Part shown: positions 6,674 through 13,792 of the stretch, piece by piece
Layout: each line of letters begins with the position of its first letter
How positions within the stretch are numbered: the first letter of the stretch is position 1
DNA from: Clostridiaceae bacterium
GTDB taxonomy: Bacteria > Bacillota > Clostridia > Saccharofermentanales > DTU023
NCBI GenBank assembly: GCA_012800135.1
Contig: JAAZJV010000172.1
Location: 1 to 15,093, forward strand
Direction: 5' to 3'
DNA: 15,093 nucleotides
Translations under genes and position numbers: made by a program
The notes under the pieces: model-generated
The model's database searches: none
Seen by the model: only the letters and a program-made list of their open reading frames with translations
What the model was told of the DNA's origin: nothing

Positions 6674-6716
6674 CTCCTGAGTGTTTTATGGCACCGGAGA
6701 CTGCCCGTTTCGTTTG
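6662..6716 (+). terminator. Hairpin, possible terminator of the RNA-like unit
   Basis: ACGGGCAG (6662-6669) pairs perfectly with CTGCCCGT (6701-6708), and CTCC (6674-6677) with GGAG (6696-6699) inside. The tail TTTCGTTT is an imperfect T-tract. The loop contains TGGCACC, which resembles the T-box core but lacks the flanking pairing. Confidence 0.35.
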
Positions 6717-6824
6717 GCAGTACATTTTTTCCAAGAATATTCGTTTGCAGGCGCGCCACGCCGCGGGTTGCAAATTCCGGGATGCATTGCGGTCACTCTA
6801 CGCCCTATATTGCAGACAAACACC

Positions 6825-6856
6825 TTCATCATGCGAAATATTCATCATGTGAAAAC
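6825..6856. repeat. Two-unit 16-base tandem repeat
   Basis: TTCATCATGCGAAA (6825-6838) is followed one 16-base period later by TTCATCATGTGAAA (6841-6854), 13 of 14 identical. It sits immediately upstream of the mnmA promoter, where it could bind a regulator. Confidence 0.7.
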
Positions 6857-6883
6857 GTTGTATCATTACGCACAGAATTGTAG

Positions 6884-6912
6884 TTGCTCCTTCCGATCGT
6901 GAAGAGTAAAAT
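6884..6912 (+). promoter_or_regulatory. Candidate mnmA promoter
   Basis: TTGCTC (6884-6889), 17 bases, TAAAAT (6907-6912). It would give a leader of about 40 bases before the mnmA start. Confidence 0.45.
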
Positions 6913-6959
6913 CCTTTGCCGTGTCATAGAGCAGATAATCAACGTCAATATTACGAACT

Positions 6960-8186
6960 ATGCTGAGAGATTCGAAGACAGAAAAACAAAAAATATTGCT
7001 TGCCTTATCCGGAGGTGTGGACAGCGTGGCGTCTGCTATCCTGTTAAAGCGCATGCATGAAGTTGAAACGGTGACGTTTCTTATGACAGGTGACGCTGAA
7101 CAACAAATGGAACAAACGGCGAAGGCGTCAGAAATTGCCAACAAGTTAGGACTTCCACATCATGTTCTGGATTTAACGCAGTGTTTTCGTGAGTATGTTC
7201 TGCAACCTTTTCTTGACGCCTGGCGCTCCGGAAAGACGCCAAATCCGTGTGTTATGTGCAATCCCCGCGTTAAGTTCAAGGCACTGATGACGCTAGCCTC
7301 GGAACTGGATTGTCAAGGAATCGCGACGGGGCATTACGCGCGTGTTGGCGAGGGGAGCTGGTATGAAAGTGTCGTGCTTAATGATGAGCCGGTGCGGCGC
7401 GGTATCAAGACGATCGCAAAGATCGCGCGACGTGTGGACAGTCATTCTTCCAGCAAGACCTGTAACGATGTCGCTGTGACTAGAGCGCTTGAAAAGTCGA
7501 AAGATGAACTTCCCGTCTTTCTTTACCGTGCTGCTGATCCTAGGCGTGACCAGAGCTATTTTATGTATCGATTAACTCCTGATGTGTTGCGACATGTCAT
7601 TTTTCCTTTAGGTGGTCTCAGCAAAGATGAAGTGCGTTCGATTATCGCGGAAGAAGGGCTTTCTGTCGCAACAGAAAAAGACAGTCAGGATCTTTGTTTT
7701 CTTGACGGAAAATCGCTTAGAACTTATCTCAGAGAACAGATTGGTCAGGAGAAGTATGGTCCTTTTATAGACCTTGAGGGACGTGTGATCGGAGAACACG
7801 GCGGCATTTGGCAATTTACGGTCGGACAGAGGCGTCATCTCGGAGAGTCATTTGGGCGACGAATGACAGTGGTGGCGTTAGATCCTGAGCGCAATGCCGT
7901 CATACTGGGCGATGAGTCCGACGCTCTGATGGAGGCTTTATTGCTGGAAGATTGTTATTTTCCTTATGAAATGCCACATAAGTTTGATGCCGCGGTGAAA
8001 CTGCGTTCGCAAGGTATTTCGTTGCCGGTACATGTCGAGAAGAAGTGTGACAACGAAGTCTTAGTGCATTTTGATGTTCCGGTTCGCCTGTCGTCGCCGG
8101 GGCAGTCTGCCGTATTCTATGAGGATGATCGAGTGCTCGGCGGAGGTGTTGTATCTCGCCTTATACTGTTGAAAAACAGACCATGA
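6960..8186 (+). CDS. mnmA: tRNA-specific 2-thiouridylase MnmA
   Basis: The 408-residue cytosolic enzyme puts sulfur on C2 of the wobble uridine of Lys, Glu and Gln tRNAs, adenylating the base with ATP and taking persulfide sulfur from a cysteine desulfurase relay. The PP-loop is SGGVDS (17-22). The two catalytic cysteines are expected at Cys100 (TPNPCVMCN) and Cys246 (DSQDLCFL). ATGHYAR (122-128), DQSYFMYRL (197-205) and TVGQRRHLG are family hallmarks, and a beta-barrel C-terminal domain ends in GGGVV. Between HYAR and DQSYF lie 68 residues where about 20 are usual; the extra stretch is Ser/Arg/Lys-rich. The ATG at 6960 has no visible ribosome binding site and no upstream alternative, so initiation may be weak. 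The veg promoter overlaps its 3' end. Confidence 0.96.
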   Translation: MLRDSKTEKQKILLALSGGVDSVASAILLKRMHEVETVTFLMTGDAEQQMEQTAKASEIANKLGLPHHVLDLTQCFREYVLQPFLDAWRSGKTPNPCVMCNPRVKFKALMTLASELDCQGIATGHYARVGEGSWYESVVLNDEPVRRGIKTIAKIARRVDSHSSSKTCNDVAVTRALEKSKDELPVFLYRAADPRRDQSYFMYRLTPDVLRHVIFPLGGLSKDEVRSIIAEEGLSVATEKDSQDLCFLDGKSLRTYLREQIGQEKYGPFIDLEGRVIGEHGGIWQFTVGQRRHLGESFGRRMTVVALDPERNAVILGDESDALMEALLLEDCYFPYEMPHKFDAAVKLRSQGISLPVHVEKKCDNEVLVHFDVPVRLSSPGQSAVFYEDDRVLGGGVVSRLILLKNRP

Positions 8187-8197
8187 TATGGTAAAAT
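8169..8197 (+). promoter_or_regulatory. Promoter of veg-ispE
   Basis: TTGAAA (8169-8174), exactly 17 bases, TAAAAT (8192-8197), with an extended -10 TGG directly before it. It overlaps the last codons of mnmA and leaves a leader of about 50 bases. The Bacillus subtilis veg promoter is famously strong, and this one is also close to consensus. Confidence 0.75.
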
Positions 8198-8253
8198 AGT
8201 GTCAAATGGCGAAGTATGCGCCTTTTTACAAGTACAAGATCGAGGTGGTTTAA

Positions 8254-8529
8254 TTGATCGAAAAATCAGACTTAGCTTCTTGCCGTGAACAGCTTGAATC
8301 GAAACTAGGCCAGCGTATCATTTTAAAGTCAAACGGCGGTCGTCGCCGAACGGTTATTCATGAGGGATATCTAGAAAATTGTTCTTCTAACGTCTTTACA
8401 GTGTGTTGTCCCGTAAGTCCTGTTTACAATGAACATGTTTGTTTCAGTTATATTGATCTCCTGACAAAAGTTGTAGAGGTCGCTTTCAATGATGAAGAGC
8501 TCGAAGAGCTCATGAAAGACGATGCTTAG
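8254..8529 (+). CDS. veg: Veg family protein
   Basis: This 91-residue protein belongs to the Veg family, small conserved proteins of Gram-positive bacteria implicated in B. subtilis biofilm gene expression but biochemically undefined. It shows the family core LGQRIILKSNGGRRRTVIHEGYLENCSSNVFTV and SYIDLLTKVVEVAFNDEE, matching B. subtilis Veg block by block. The family usually ends after the equivalent of FND; here an acidic tail follows. The start is TTG, supported by GAGGTGG (8242-8248) and by alignment. The gene ends inside the ispE start, and veg lying upstream of ispE is a conserved arrangement in Bacillota. Confidence 0.93.
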   Translation: MIEKSDLASCREQLESKLGQRIILKSNGGRRRTVIHEGYLENCSSNVFTVCCPVSPVYNEHVCFSYIDLLTKVVEVAFNDEELEELMKDDA

Positions 8530-9640
8530 TGCAGAGTCGGAAATACCGTTTTCGTATTCTGAGAAAAACGTTCTTCCCGCTCGGGCAAAACTAAATTTGT
8601 CGTTGTCCATTCTTGGACAGCGCGCTGACGGCTACCATGACCTGCAATCGCTCATGGTGACGCTTGCGCTTGCAGATCGTTTGCGCATCGTCATGACTCG
8701 ATCAGATCACTCGATACATCGTATCAATACAAATGAGAAATATGAAAAGCGTTTGAGTTTGTCATCCTGTGCGGTTTCCGAGTGGGACACCGGTACATCT
8801 TCTTTGAGCGAGACGTTAGCGCTTGATTGGCGCGTTGGTACGGATCACAAATCTATTCCGGATGATCAGGACAATATTGCTTGGAAAGCAGCACTTGCGT
8901 TTTGTCGCGCAGCCGATATTGCGCCGACATCTATGATTTTTTCTGCCGATATAGAAAAAAACATTCCTGAAGAGGCCGGTCTTGGTGGAGGGAGCGCTGA
9001 CGCTGCGGCAGTGTTGCGCTTTCTTTACGGTGCTTGGCGACAGGGAGGAGCAGATGCATTCGAGAAAGATTCCCGACTTCTTACGTACGCTTTGCTTGAG
9101 AAGGCAGCGTGTGCGACGGGCGCTGATGTTCCGTTCTGCCTTCGCGGAGGTGTCGCTTTCTGTGAAGGCATTGGAGAGCGCATAACCCCTTTGGCAATGA
9201 GATCGACGTTTCCCGTACTGCTTGCCATACCGCCGTCGGGTATCAAGACAGGGGAAGCATATTCTCGTCTCCATCGTTTGCGACAAGATAAACAATCACG
9301 CCATCGTTCGCATAAGGCAAGTGATTTGAGTCGTGAGGCGCTCATTAAAGCGTGGCAAAAAGCACTCAACGAGAGTGATCTGACGGCTATCGCATCTTTG
9401 GTTCACAACGATTTCATAGAAGTGGCAGTATATCAAGATCCTTCCATGATACGCCTGTTTGAGGCACTTCAAGGGACAGGGGCGCCGGTCGTATCGCTTT
9501 CCGGAAGCGGTCCCGTTTGTTTCTGTATCTTTGAAGAAGAGAAAGATGGCTATGCGGCACAACTTCAGATGCAGAAGCTCTTTCCAAATGTTCGTCTCAT
9601 GATGACGACAATCTCACCGGAAGAGGACGTCCTTATATAG
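8522..9640 (+). CDS. ispE: 4-diphosphocytidyl-2-C-methyl-D-erythritol kinase IspE
   Basis: A GHMP-superfamily kinase of the MEP (non-mevalonate) isoprenoid pathway that phosphorylates the 2-hydroxyl of CDP-methylerythritol. N-terminal ARAKLNLSLSILGQRADGYHDLQS contains the substrate-binding Lys23. The ATP loop is PEEAGLGGGSADAAA (149-163), Asp203 in GADVPF is the catalytic acid, and SGSGPVCF is the third GHMP motif. At 372 residues it exceeds the usual 280-300. The excess lies at about 60-117 (Ser/Thr-rich, before DNIAWKAA) and 250-268 (basic, RHRSHK). The start overlaps veg by 8 bases, so translation is probably coupled, and no separate ribosome binding site is clear. It converges on dtd, with 3 bases between stop codons. 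Confidence 0.95.
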   Translation: MLSAESEIPFSYSEKNVLPARAKLNLSLSILGQRADGYHDLQSLMVTLALADRLRIVMTRSDHSIHRINTNEKYEKRLSLSSCAVSEWDTGTSSLSETLALDWRVGTDHKSIPDDQDNIAWKAALAFCRAADIAPTSMIFSADIEKNIPEEAGLGGGSADAAAVLRFLYGAWRQGGADAFEKDSRLLTYALLEKAACATGADVPFCLRGGVAFCEGIGERITPLAMRSTFPVLLAIPPSGIKTGEAYSRLHRLRQDKQSRHRSHKASDLSREALIKAWQKALNESDLTAIASLVHNDFIEVAVYQDPSMIRLFEALQGTGAPVVSLSGSGPVCFCIFEEEKDGYAAQLQMQKLFPNVRLMMTTISPEEDVLI

Positions 9641-9643
9641 AAT

Positions 9644-10090
9644 CTAGAATTCGTCGGTGTCAAGCCAGATAGTAAAGGGGCCGCTATTTGTCAGCGTGAC
9701 CTCCATAGAGGCGCCGAATTCCCCTGTTTGAACATCGTCGACATCTTTCTTCGCGAGACTGACAAAAAGTTCATAAAGACGGTTGCCTGTTTCGGGGTCT
9801 GCCGCTTCAATGAAACTCGGACGGTTGCCTTTTCTGCAGTTCGCAAAGAGTGTGAATTGTGAGACGATGAGCACACTTCCGCCGACAGCGGCGAGATCAA
9901 GATTTGTCTTTCCTTGCGCATCCGGAAAGATGCGTAATTTTTTCACTTTGTTCCATAGTTTTGCACATGTTGTTTCATCGTCATTTGAACCTGCCCCAAG
10001 AAGGATCATGAGACCCGTTCTGATCCGGGAAATTTCCTGACCGTCTATAGCGACAGAAGCCGAGCTGACACGTTGAATAAGAGCACGCAT
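9644..10090 (-). CDS. dtd: D-aminoacyl-tRNA deacylase
   Basis: This 148-residue cytosolic enzyme hydrolyses D-amino acids (and misacylated glycine) from tRNA, keeping translation homochiral. The dimer active site is formed by SQFTLFA (77-83) and NSGPFT (135-140), the latter NxGPVT in most members. MRALIQRVSSASV is the typical start and the length is typical. A strong AAGGAGG (plus-strand coordinates 10109-10103) lies 12 bases from the ATG, longer than optimal. It is the only complete leftward gene in the window, converging on ispE and diverging from the zinc-ribbon gene. No terminator fits in the 3-base gap to ispE, so read-through antisense transcripts are likely on both sides. Confidence 0.97.
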   Translation of the reverse strand: MRALIQRVSSASVAIDGQEISRIRTGLMILLGAGSNDDETTCAKLWNKVKKLRIFPDAQGKTNLDLAAVGGSVLIVSQFTLFANCRKGNRPSFIEAADPETGNRLYELFVSLAKKDVDDVQTGEFGASMEVTLTNSGPFTIWLDTDEF

Positions 10091-10152
10091 GAGATAGAAT
10101 AACCTCCTTCATTTTTTATATGTTATCACCATCAATCAAATAGTGATGGATG

Positions 10153-10161
10153 TGGTACTAT
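10153..10161 (+). promoter_or_regulatory. Candidate extended -10 promoter
   Basis: TGG directly followed by TACTAT (10156-10161), an extended -10 arrangement, about 80 bases before the zinc-ribbon gene. No good -35 is seen, as is common for extended -10 promoters. CCATC/GATGG (about 10129-10150) forms an imperfect dyad just upstream. Confidence 0.4.
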
Positions 10162-10240
10162 GAGCATAGTAAAAAAAGCAAAAATTGTTCGGTTCTGCTT
10201 ACGGTTTCCGGACATATAAAAAAGAATAGGAGTTATCAGG

Positions 10241-11332
10241 ATGAAGAAGTGCCCATACTGCCAAGCCGATTTAGACGATGACGCTCAATTTTGCGGATTG
10301 TGCGGCCGTAAACAAGAACCGACAGAAACTCCTGCAGTCGAAGAACCGATTGTGGAGGCTGATCTGTCACAAGACACACCTGGTGAAAGTGTGGTGCCTG
10401 AAGCGATTCAAGCCGGCGCCTCATACGAGCACGAACCGGTCGTTCCCCCTGCACCGGTATTCGCGCCATCTTCTTCACCGACCGCCGAACCGATGACGAT
10501 GCCTTCGTATCAGCAAAGTGCGCAAGCGCCGCAAACGATGCCGAACGCACCGTACACGTCGCCAAACTATACACAAAGCCCCGCGTCGGGCTATTCGCAG
10601 GCTCCTCCTGCCGGAATGTACGGTACGTCTTACCAGCCGCCGCAACCGCATGGCGCCCAGCCGGCACCCGGAGAACAGATGCCGCCACAAGGAGCCTATA
10701 CGCCTCCGCAACAGGGACAGGGTTATGCGCCTCCTACGTACCAGCCGCCGAAACCGCCCTCAGCGTTGGCGTTGGACAGCAAACGTTACTTTAACTGGTT
10801 GAAAAATGGCATCTTCGGAACGCTTGAGCCGATGCACCTTCTGCTTGCGTCCATTGCACCGTTCCTAGTGGCATTTTTCTTTACACTTGGAAGAGCGGGT
10901 TGGATGTCTTGGCATGCCGGCGGATTTTTCTTGACTTGGCTCTTTAACATGGTTATGGTTGCCGGTCTTCCGGTCGTCGCTTGGCTCTTAAAAAACCATT
11001 TGTTGAAGCAGCCTGCCGATCTGAAGGCGGTATGCGCCGAGTATGCGTCTTACCATACGATTCCCGCGATGATCATGTTGCTCGTCATGGTGATCGGGCT
11101 CGCCGCAGGCGGAACCACGTTGGTGACGAGCCTGTTCTCCTATGTGCGTCTCCTATCACTGGGTGCTGCGCTGATGTGCCTTTTTGCTCCGCGCGACCAA
11201 GACGCAATCAAGCGGATGTGGAAGATCATGATGATTGTACTCGCGGCGTTCATCGTCCTCGTATATCTTGCAGATCTCTTCCTGAGTCTTGGTATTCGCT
11301 GGTCTTATAAGAGCATATTTGATTTGTGGTAA
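10241..11332 (+). CDS. Zinc-ribbon membrane protein with Pro/Gln-rich linker
   Basis: A 363-residue protein with three parts. Residues 1-23 form a zinc ribbon (CPYC and CGLC, Cys4, 7, 18 and 21). Residues 24-175 are a disordered Pro/Gln/Ala/Tyr-rich linker with repeated QPP, YQPP and TPPQ units. Residues 195-350 contain about five hydrophobic helices (roughly 198-217, 227-250, 274-290, 299-316, 328-350), similar in layout to Yip1-like zinc-ribbon membrane proteins common in Clostridia. The function is unknown; the soluble zinc head and linker would face the cytoplasm. AGGAG (10228-10232) gives an 8-base spacing. The GC-rich codon use in the linker makes several false frames on both strands. 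It stands alone between dtd and the LCP gene. Confidence 0.85.
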   Translation: MKKCPYCQADLDDDAQFCGLCGRKQEPTETPAVEEPIVEADLSQDTPGESVVPEAIQAGASYEHEPVVPPAPVFAPSSSPTAEPMTMPSYQQSAQAPQTMPNAPYTSPNYTQSPASGYSQAPPAGMYGTSYQPPQPHGAQPAPGEQMPPQGAYTPPQQGQGYAPPTYQPPKPPSALALDSKRYFNWLKNGIFGTLEPMHLLLASIAPFLVAFFFTLGRAGWMSWHAGGFFLTWLFNMVMVAGLPVVAWLLKNHLLKQPADLKAVCAEYASYHTIPAMIMLLVMVIGLAAGGTTLVTSLFSYVRLLSLGAALMCLFAPRDQDAIKRMWKIMMIVLAAFIVLVYLADLFLSLGIRWSYKSIFDLW

Positions 11333-11664
11333 AATGCCTTTCCTGCAGGCCGTTATTTTAAGAGATATCGGCGATGCCATTGGCATGATTGCATGATAAA
11401 CTATCAGTGCCTTATTCTATTAAAAGAATAAGGCACTGCCGCTTCATCACCGCCGAGACAACGGCGAATTTAGCGTGTAAAAAAGTCGAGCTGCATTTGA
11501 TAAGATGCATTTAAGGATGATGTCGCGATAACAGGGTAAGAAATCGTTTGGAAGACGTCTGTTTTAGCAGTTGAAGTGACAGTATGAGAATCTTGGAAGA
11601 AGAGGGAGCAAAATCAACCGAAAAACGTGGTCTGACAGTTTGAGAAGAGAGGGACAGATCGATC
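11333..11664. other. Intergenic region with palindromes
   Basis: It holds ATGCCA-T-TGGCAT (11374-11386), a long perfect hairpin (11405-11438) and a weaker TGCAT/ATGCA pair near 11492-11510. No clear promoter for the LCP gene could be placed, and no gene is seen. Confidence 0.5.
11405..11438. terminator. Perfect 14-pair hairpin without T-tract
   Basis: CAGTGCCTTATTCT (11405-11418) pairs perfectly with AGAATAAGGCACTG (11425-11438) around a six-base loop. Position, 73 bases after the zinc-ribbon gene, suggests a terminator, but neither strand shows a T-run after the stem. It could instead protect mRNA 3' ends, bind a protein as DNA, or be part of a repeat family. Confidence 0.5.
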
Positions 11665-12858
11665 ATGAATACATCGAGAAAAGAACAAGAGCAATCGTCG
11701 AGGCGCATGCCGTCGCAACGTGCGAATAACTCTCGTAAACATCTTCCTAGTGCTAAGAAGCCAAAACGCCGTGTGCCGAGCGCTCTATGGGCGGTTTTGG
11801 GTATTATTCTCGGTCTCCTGCTGTCCGCCGTCTCAGGTGTTTATATTATTTATGCGGATATGATGTCGCGTGTAACTCATTTTGATCCCTTAGATGACGC
11901 GTTGCTCGCGGCACCCAATTTATTGCTTACGCAATTTCCTGAAGTGTTGATGGCAGATAACATTCCAGGAGACATAGATATAATTGATGACCCGGTGGAA
12001 ACTTCGGATCCGAGCATCTTAGAAACAGATGCCGAACCGACTTTGCCGCAACAAGATCCGGTGCCGAGTGACTGGCAGAATATTCCTACTGGTCAAGGTG
12101 AAGTAAAAGTTCGACAGATGAATAATGTGGAGAATATCATGTTGTTCGGCGTTGACACGAGGGGACAAAATTATCGCGGACGTTCCGATACAATGATTAT
12201 TGCTTCGATCAACCACAATACGCGCACCATCACTTTTGTTTCACTTTTCCGCGGCATTGAGGTAAAAATTCCCGGGTATTCCGAACCGACACTCCTCAAC
12301 GCCGCGTATGCTTACGGGGGACCGCGGCTAGCCATACAGACCGTTGAAGCTAATTTCGGCATCCCGATTAAGGGATTTGTGACATTCAATTTTTCTTCAC
12401 TGCAAAAGCTGGTCGACGCGGTCAACGGAGTGAATATCACATTAACGGAAGCAGAAACTCGTGTGATCGGCGGGTCACCGGGTGTCAATTTGCTTTCGGG
12501 ATGGCGTGCTTTGGAGTACTCACGACTTCGTAAAATCGACACTGACTTTCACCGAAACCTGCGTCAGCGCAACGTGATTGAGGCGATCTTGACTCGAGTC
12601 GCCGAAGGCAACGCGACGACGCTCTATAATGCGGCGACGGTTGTTTTGGCCAATTCTGCGACAAATCTAAACCTCAATTCATACGTGATGAACGCGCAAA
12701 CGTTGCTTAGCTATTCACGTAGGCAAATGCAAGTGCCGATTTGGTACGGTTCCGGCAAGGAGTCCTTCAAAAAATACAATCGGTACGGACAGGAGGTTTG
12801 GCCTCTATACGATAAACAGAAAACTGCCGACAGGATTTATAATTTCCTGATGAATTGA
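11665..12858 (+). CDS. LytR-CpsA-Psr (LCP) family cell-wall ligase
   Basis: This 397-residue membrane-anchored protein belongs to the family that transfers polyprenyl-phosphate-linked polymers such as teichoic acids or capsule onto peptidoglycan outside the cell. Residues 1-40 are basic and cytoplasmic, 42-64 a single membrane helix, and 65-150 an acidic, Pro-rich stalk. The LCP domain follows: GVDTRG (162-167), GRSDTM (172-177), NAAYAYGG (212-219), and LSGWRALEYSRLRKIDTDFHRNLRQR, with Arg287 and Arg289 as likely phosphate binders. The family's SxPRD is SLFRG (193-197), losing the Asp. The start is supported by a purine-rich GAGAGGGA about 10 bases upstream. The downstream yitT-family gene may be co-transcribed; no terminator is seen. 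Confidence 0.93.
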   Translation: MNTSRKEQEQSSRRMPSQRANNSRKHLPSAKKPKRRVPSALWAVLGIILGLLLSAVSGVYIIYADMMSRVTHFDPLDDALLAAPNLLLTQFPEVLMADNIPGDIDIIDDPVETSDPSILETDAEPTLPQQDPVPSDWQNIPTGQGEVKVRQMNNVENIMLFGVDTRGQNYRGRSDTMIIASINHNTRTITFVSLFRGIEVKIPGYSEPTLLNAAYAYGGPRLAIQTVEANFGIPIKGFVTFNFSSLQKLVDAVNGVNITLTEAETRVIGGSPGVNLLSGWRALEYSRLRKIDTDFHRNLRQRNVIEAILTRVAEGNATTLYNAATVVLANSATNLNLNSYVMNAQTLLSYSRRQMQVPIWYGSGKESFKKYNRYGQEVWPLYDKQKTADRIYNFLMN

Positions 12859-12913
12859 AATTAAAACTGCGGTTGCGGTTGAGGCGGTGCTTAGAGAGGG
12901 GGAATCGGCGACG

Positions 12914-13786
12914 ATGAAGAGCGCAAGCCTGAATAAATGTTGGCAGGTGATACAGAATCTTTTTTATGACGCTTTCGGCTCATTCTTGTTTGCCATCGGT
13001 GTTTACAATTTTGCTGCACAAGCCGATTTTGCGCCGGGAGGCGTAACCGGTATTGCGATCATTTTGAATAATTACACCGAACTCCCTATCGGTTTACTAA
13101 CATTCGCTATAAACATACCGCTCATTTTGGTCGCACTTAGATTTCTGGGAAAGCGATATCTATTCCGTACTTTTGTTACGGTGCTCATCAATACGCTTTT
13201 TCTTGACATCATAAGCCCGATGTTTCCCGTTTATCAGGGCAACCCGTTGCTTGCATCGCTTTTTGCGGGCATCTTATCCGGGTTCGGATTGGTGCTCATC
13301 TATCAGAACAAGAGCTGCACCGGCGGTTCGGATCTGGTCGTCATGACAATGCGCAAGATTAAGCCGCATATGTCGGTTGGCCAGATTACGATGGTGGTAG
13401 ACGGCATCATTGTGATCGCGGGCGGCTTCGTTTTCCACGAGATCGACGCCGTCCTGTATGGCATTATCTACAGCATTGCCCAAGTTCTCGTTATCGATAA
13501 AGTCATGTTCGGGTACGTCTCCGGGAAAATTGCCCTGATCGTGACGGAAAAGAATGAGGAAGTCATTAAGGCCATCGGCACGGAACTCGGGCGAGGGTCG
13601 ACTCTGCTTATGGGAAGGGGCGGCTATTCAAAAGAGCCGCGTCCTGTGATACTCTGTGCGTGCAGTCGTTCTCAAATTCCCGTTATGCGTCGTATCGTGC
13701 GTCGCATCGATCCTGATACGCTCATGATGGTACTTTCTTACGACGAAGTTTATGGTGAGGGGTTCCTCCCTATTGAAGGGGGTTGA
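12914..13786 (+). CDS. YitT family membrane protein (DUF161/DUF2179)
   Basis: A 290-residue integral membrane protein with five or so hydrophobic helices (DUF161 half) and a soluble C-terminal DUF2179 domain. Signature segments are ADFAPGGVTGIAII, NIPLILVALRFLGKR and CTGGSDLV, then KIALIVTEK, LGRGSTLLMGRGGYS and IVRRIDPDTLMMVLSYDEVYGEGF. The family is widespread in Bacillota and its biochemical role is not established. I chose the ATG at 12914, preceded by AGAGGGGG; a GTG at 12887 would add nine residues but sits too close to its own GAGG. It lies 55 bases after the LCP gene and 6 bases before the thioredoxin-like gene, suggesting an operon. Confidence 0.93.
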   Translation: MKSASLNKCWQVIQNLFYDAFGSFLFAIGVYNFAAQADFAPGGVTGIAIILNNYTELPIGLLTFAINIPLILVALRFLGKRYLFRTFVTVLINTLFLDIISPMFPVYQGNPLLASLFAGILSGFGLVLIYQNKSCTGGSDLVVMTMRKIKPHMSVGQITMVVDGIIVIAGGFVFHEIDAVLYGIIYSIAQVLVIDKVMFGYVSGKIALIVTEKNEEVIKAIGTELGRGSTLLMGRGGYSKEPRPVILCACSRSQIPVMRRIVRRIDPDTLMMVLSYDEVYGEGFLPIEGG

Positions 13787-13792
13787 TGTTAT

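Larger units (their letters stand above)
6367..6710 (+). ncRNA. Candidate structured RNA, family not recognised
   Basis: A promoter is followed by nested helices. Helix A: GGCATATGAGG (6426-6436) with CCTATATGCC (6538-6547), 10 pairs and one bulge. Inside it, helix B: GCCTCGAA (6443-6450) with TTCGGGC (6458-6464), 7-base loop. Helix C: 6468-6479 with 6517-6529, 12 pairs and one bulged G. Within C, AGCGA/TCGCT (6480-6493) and a pyrimidine tract (6496-6515). Outside A, GTTG/CAGC and GGAT-GTG/CACATCC (6401-6409 with 6569-6575) continue the stack around an open bubble. Further 3' are hairpins 6578-6593, 6630-6655 and 6662-6708. A long duplex with a central bubble loosely recalls 6S RNA, but the branched tip does not. 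No tmRNA, RNase P or SRP signature was found. The 3' end is uncertain. Confidence 0.5.
6261..6959. other. Gene-free 700-base region with RNA-like structure
   Basis: No reading frame here looks like a real protein, although several frames stay open by chance on both strands. Listed separately are a strong promoter, a set of helices, a hairpin with a pyrimidine tract, a 16-base tandem repeat and an mnmA promoter. CCTCGAAGA occurs three times (6369-6377, 6444-6452 and 6652-6660). Confidence 0.6.

Noticed and set aside
6685..6697. TGGCACC in a hairpin loop as a T-box antiterminator core
   Set aside because: The flanking AGGG and GCG segments and the downstream pairing of a T-box antiterminator are absent, the motif core is short enough to arise by chance, and the downstream gene is not a typical T-box target.
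6514..6852. Plus-strand 112-codon frame starting with TTG
   Set aside because: The composition is Arg-rich and not protein-like, and it begins inside helix C. Its upstream frame is also open apart from one stop, which looked coding-like, but no family is recognisable.
10236..10802. Long overlapping frames on both strands around the Pro/Gln-rich linker
   Set aside because: They are Arg-rich shadows caused by the GC-rich repeated CCG/CAG codons of the linker.
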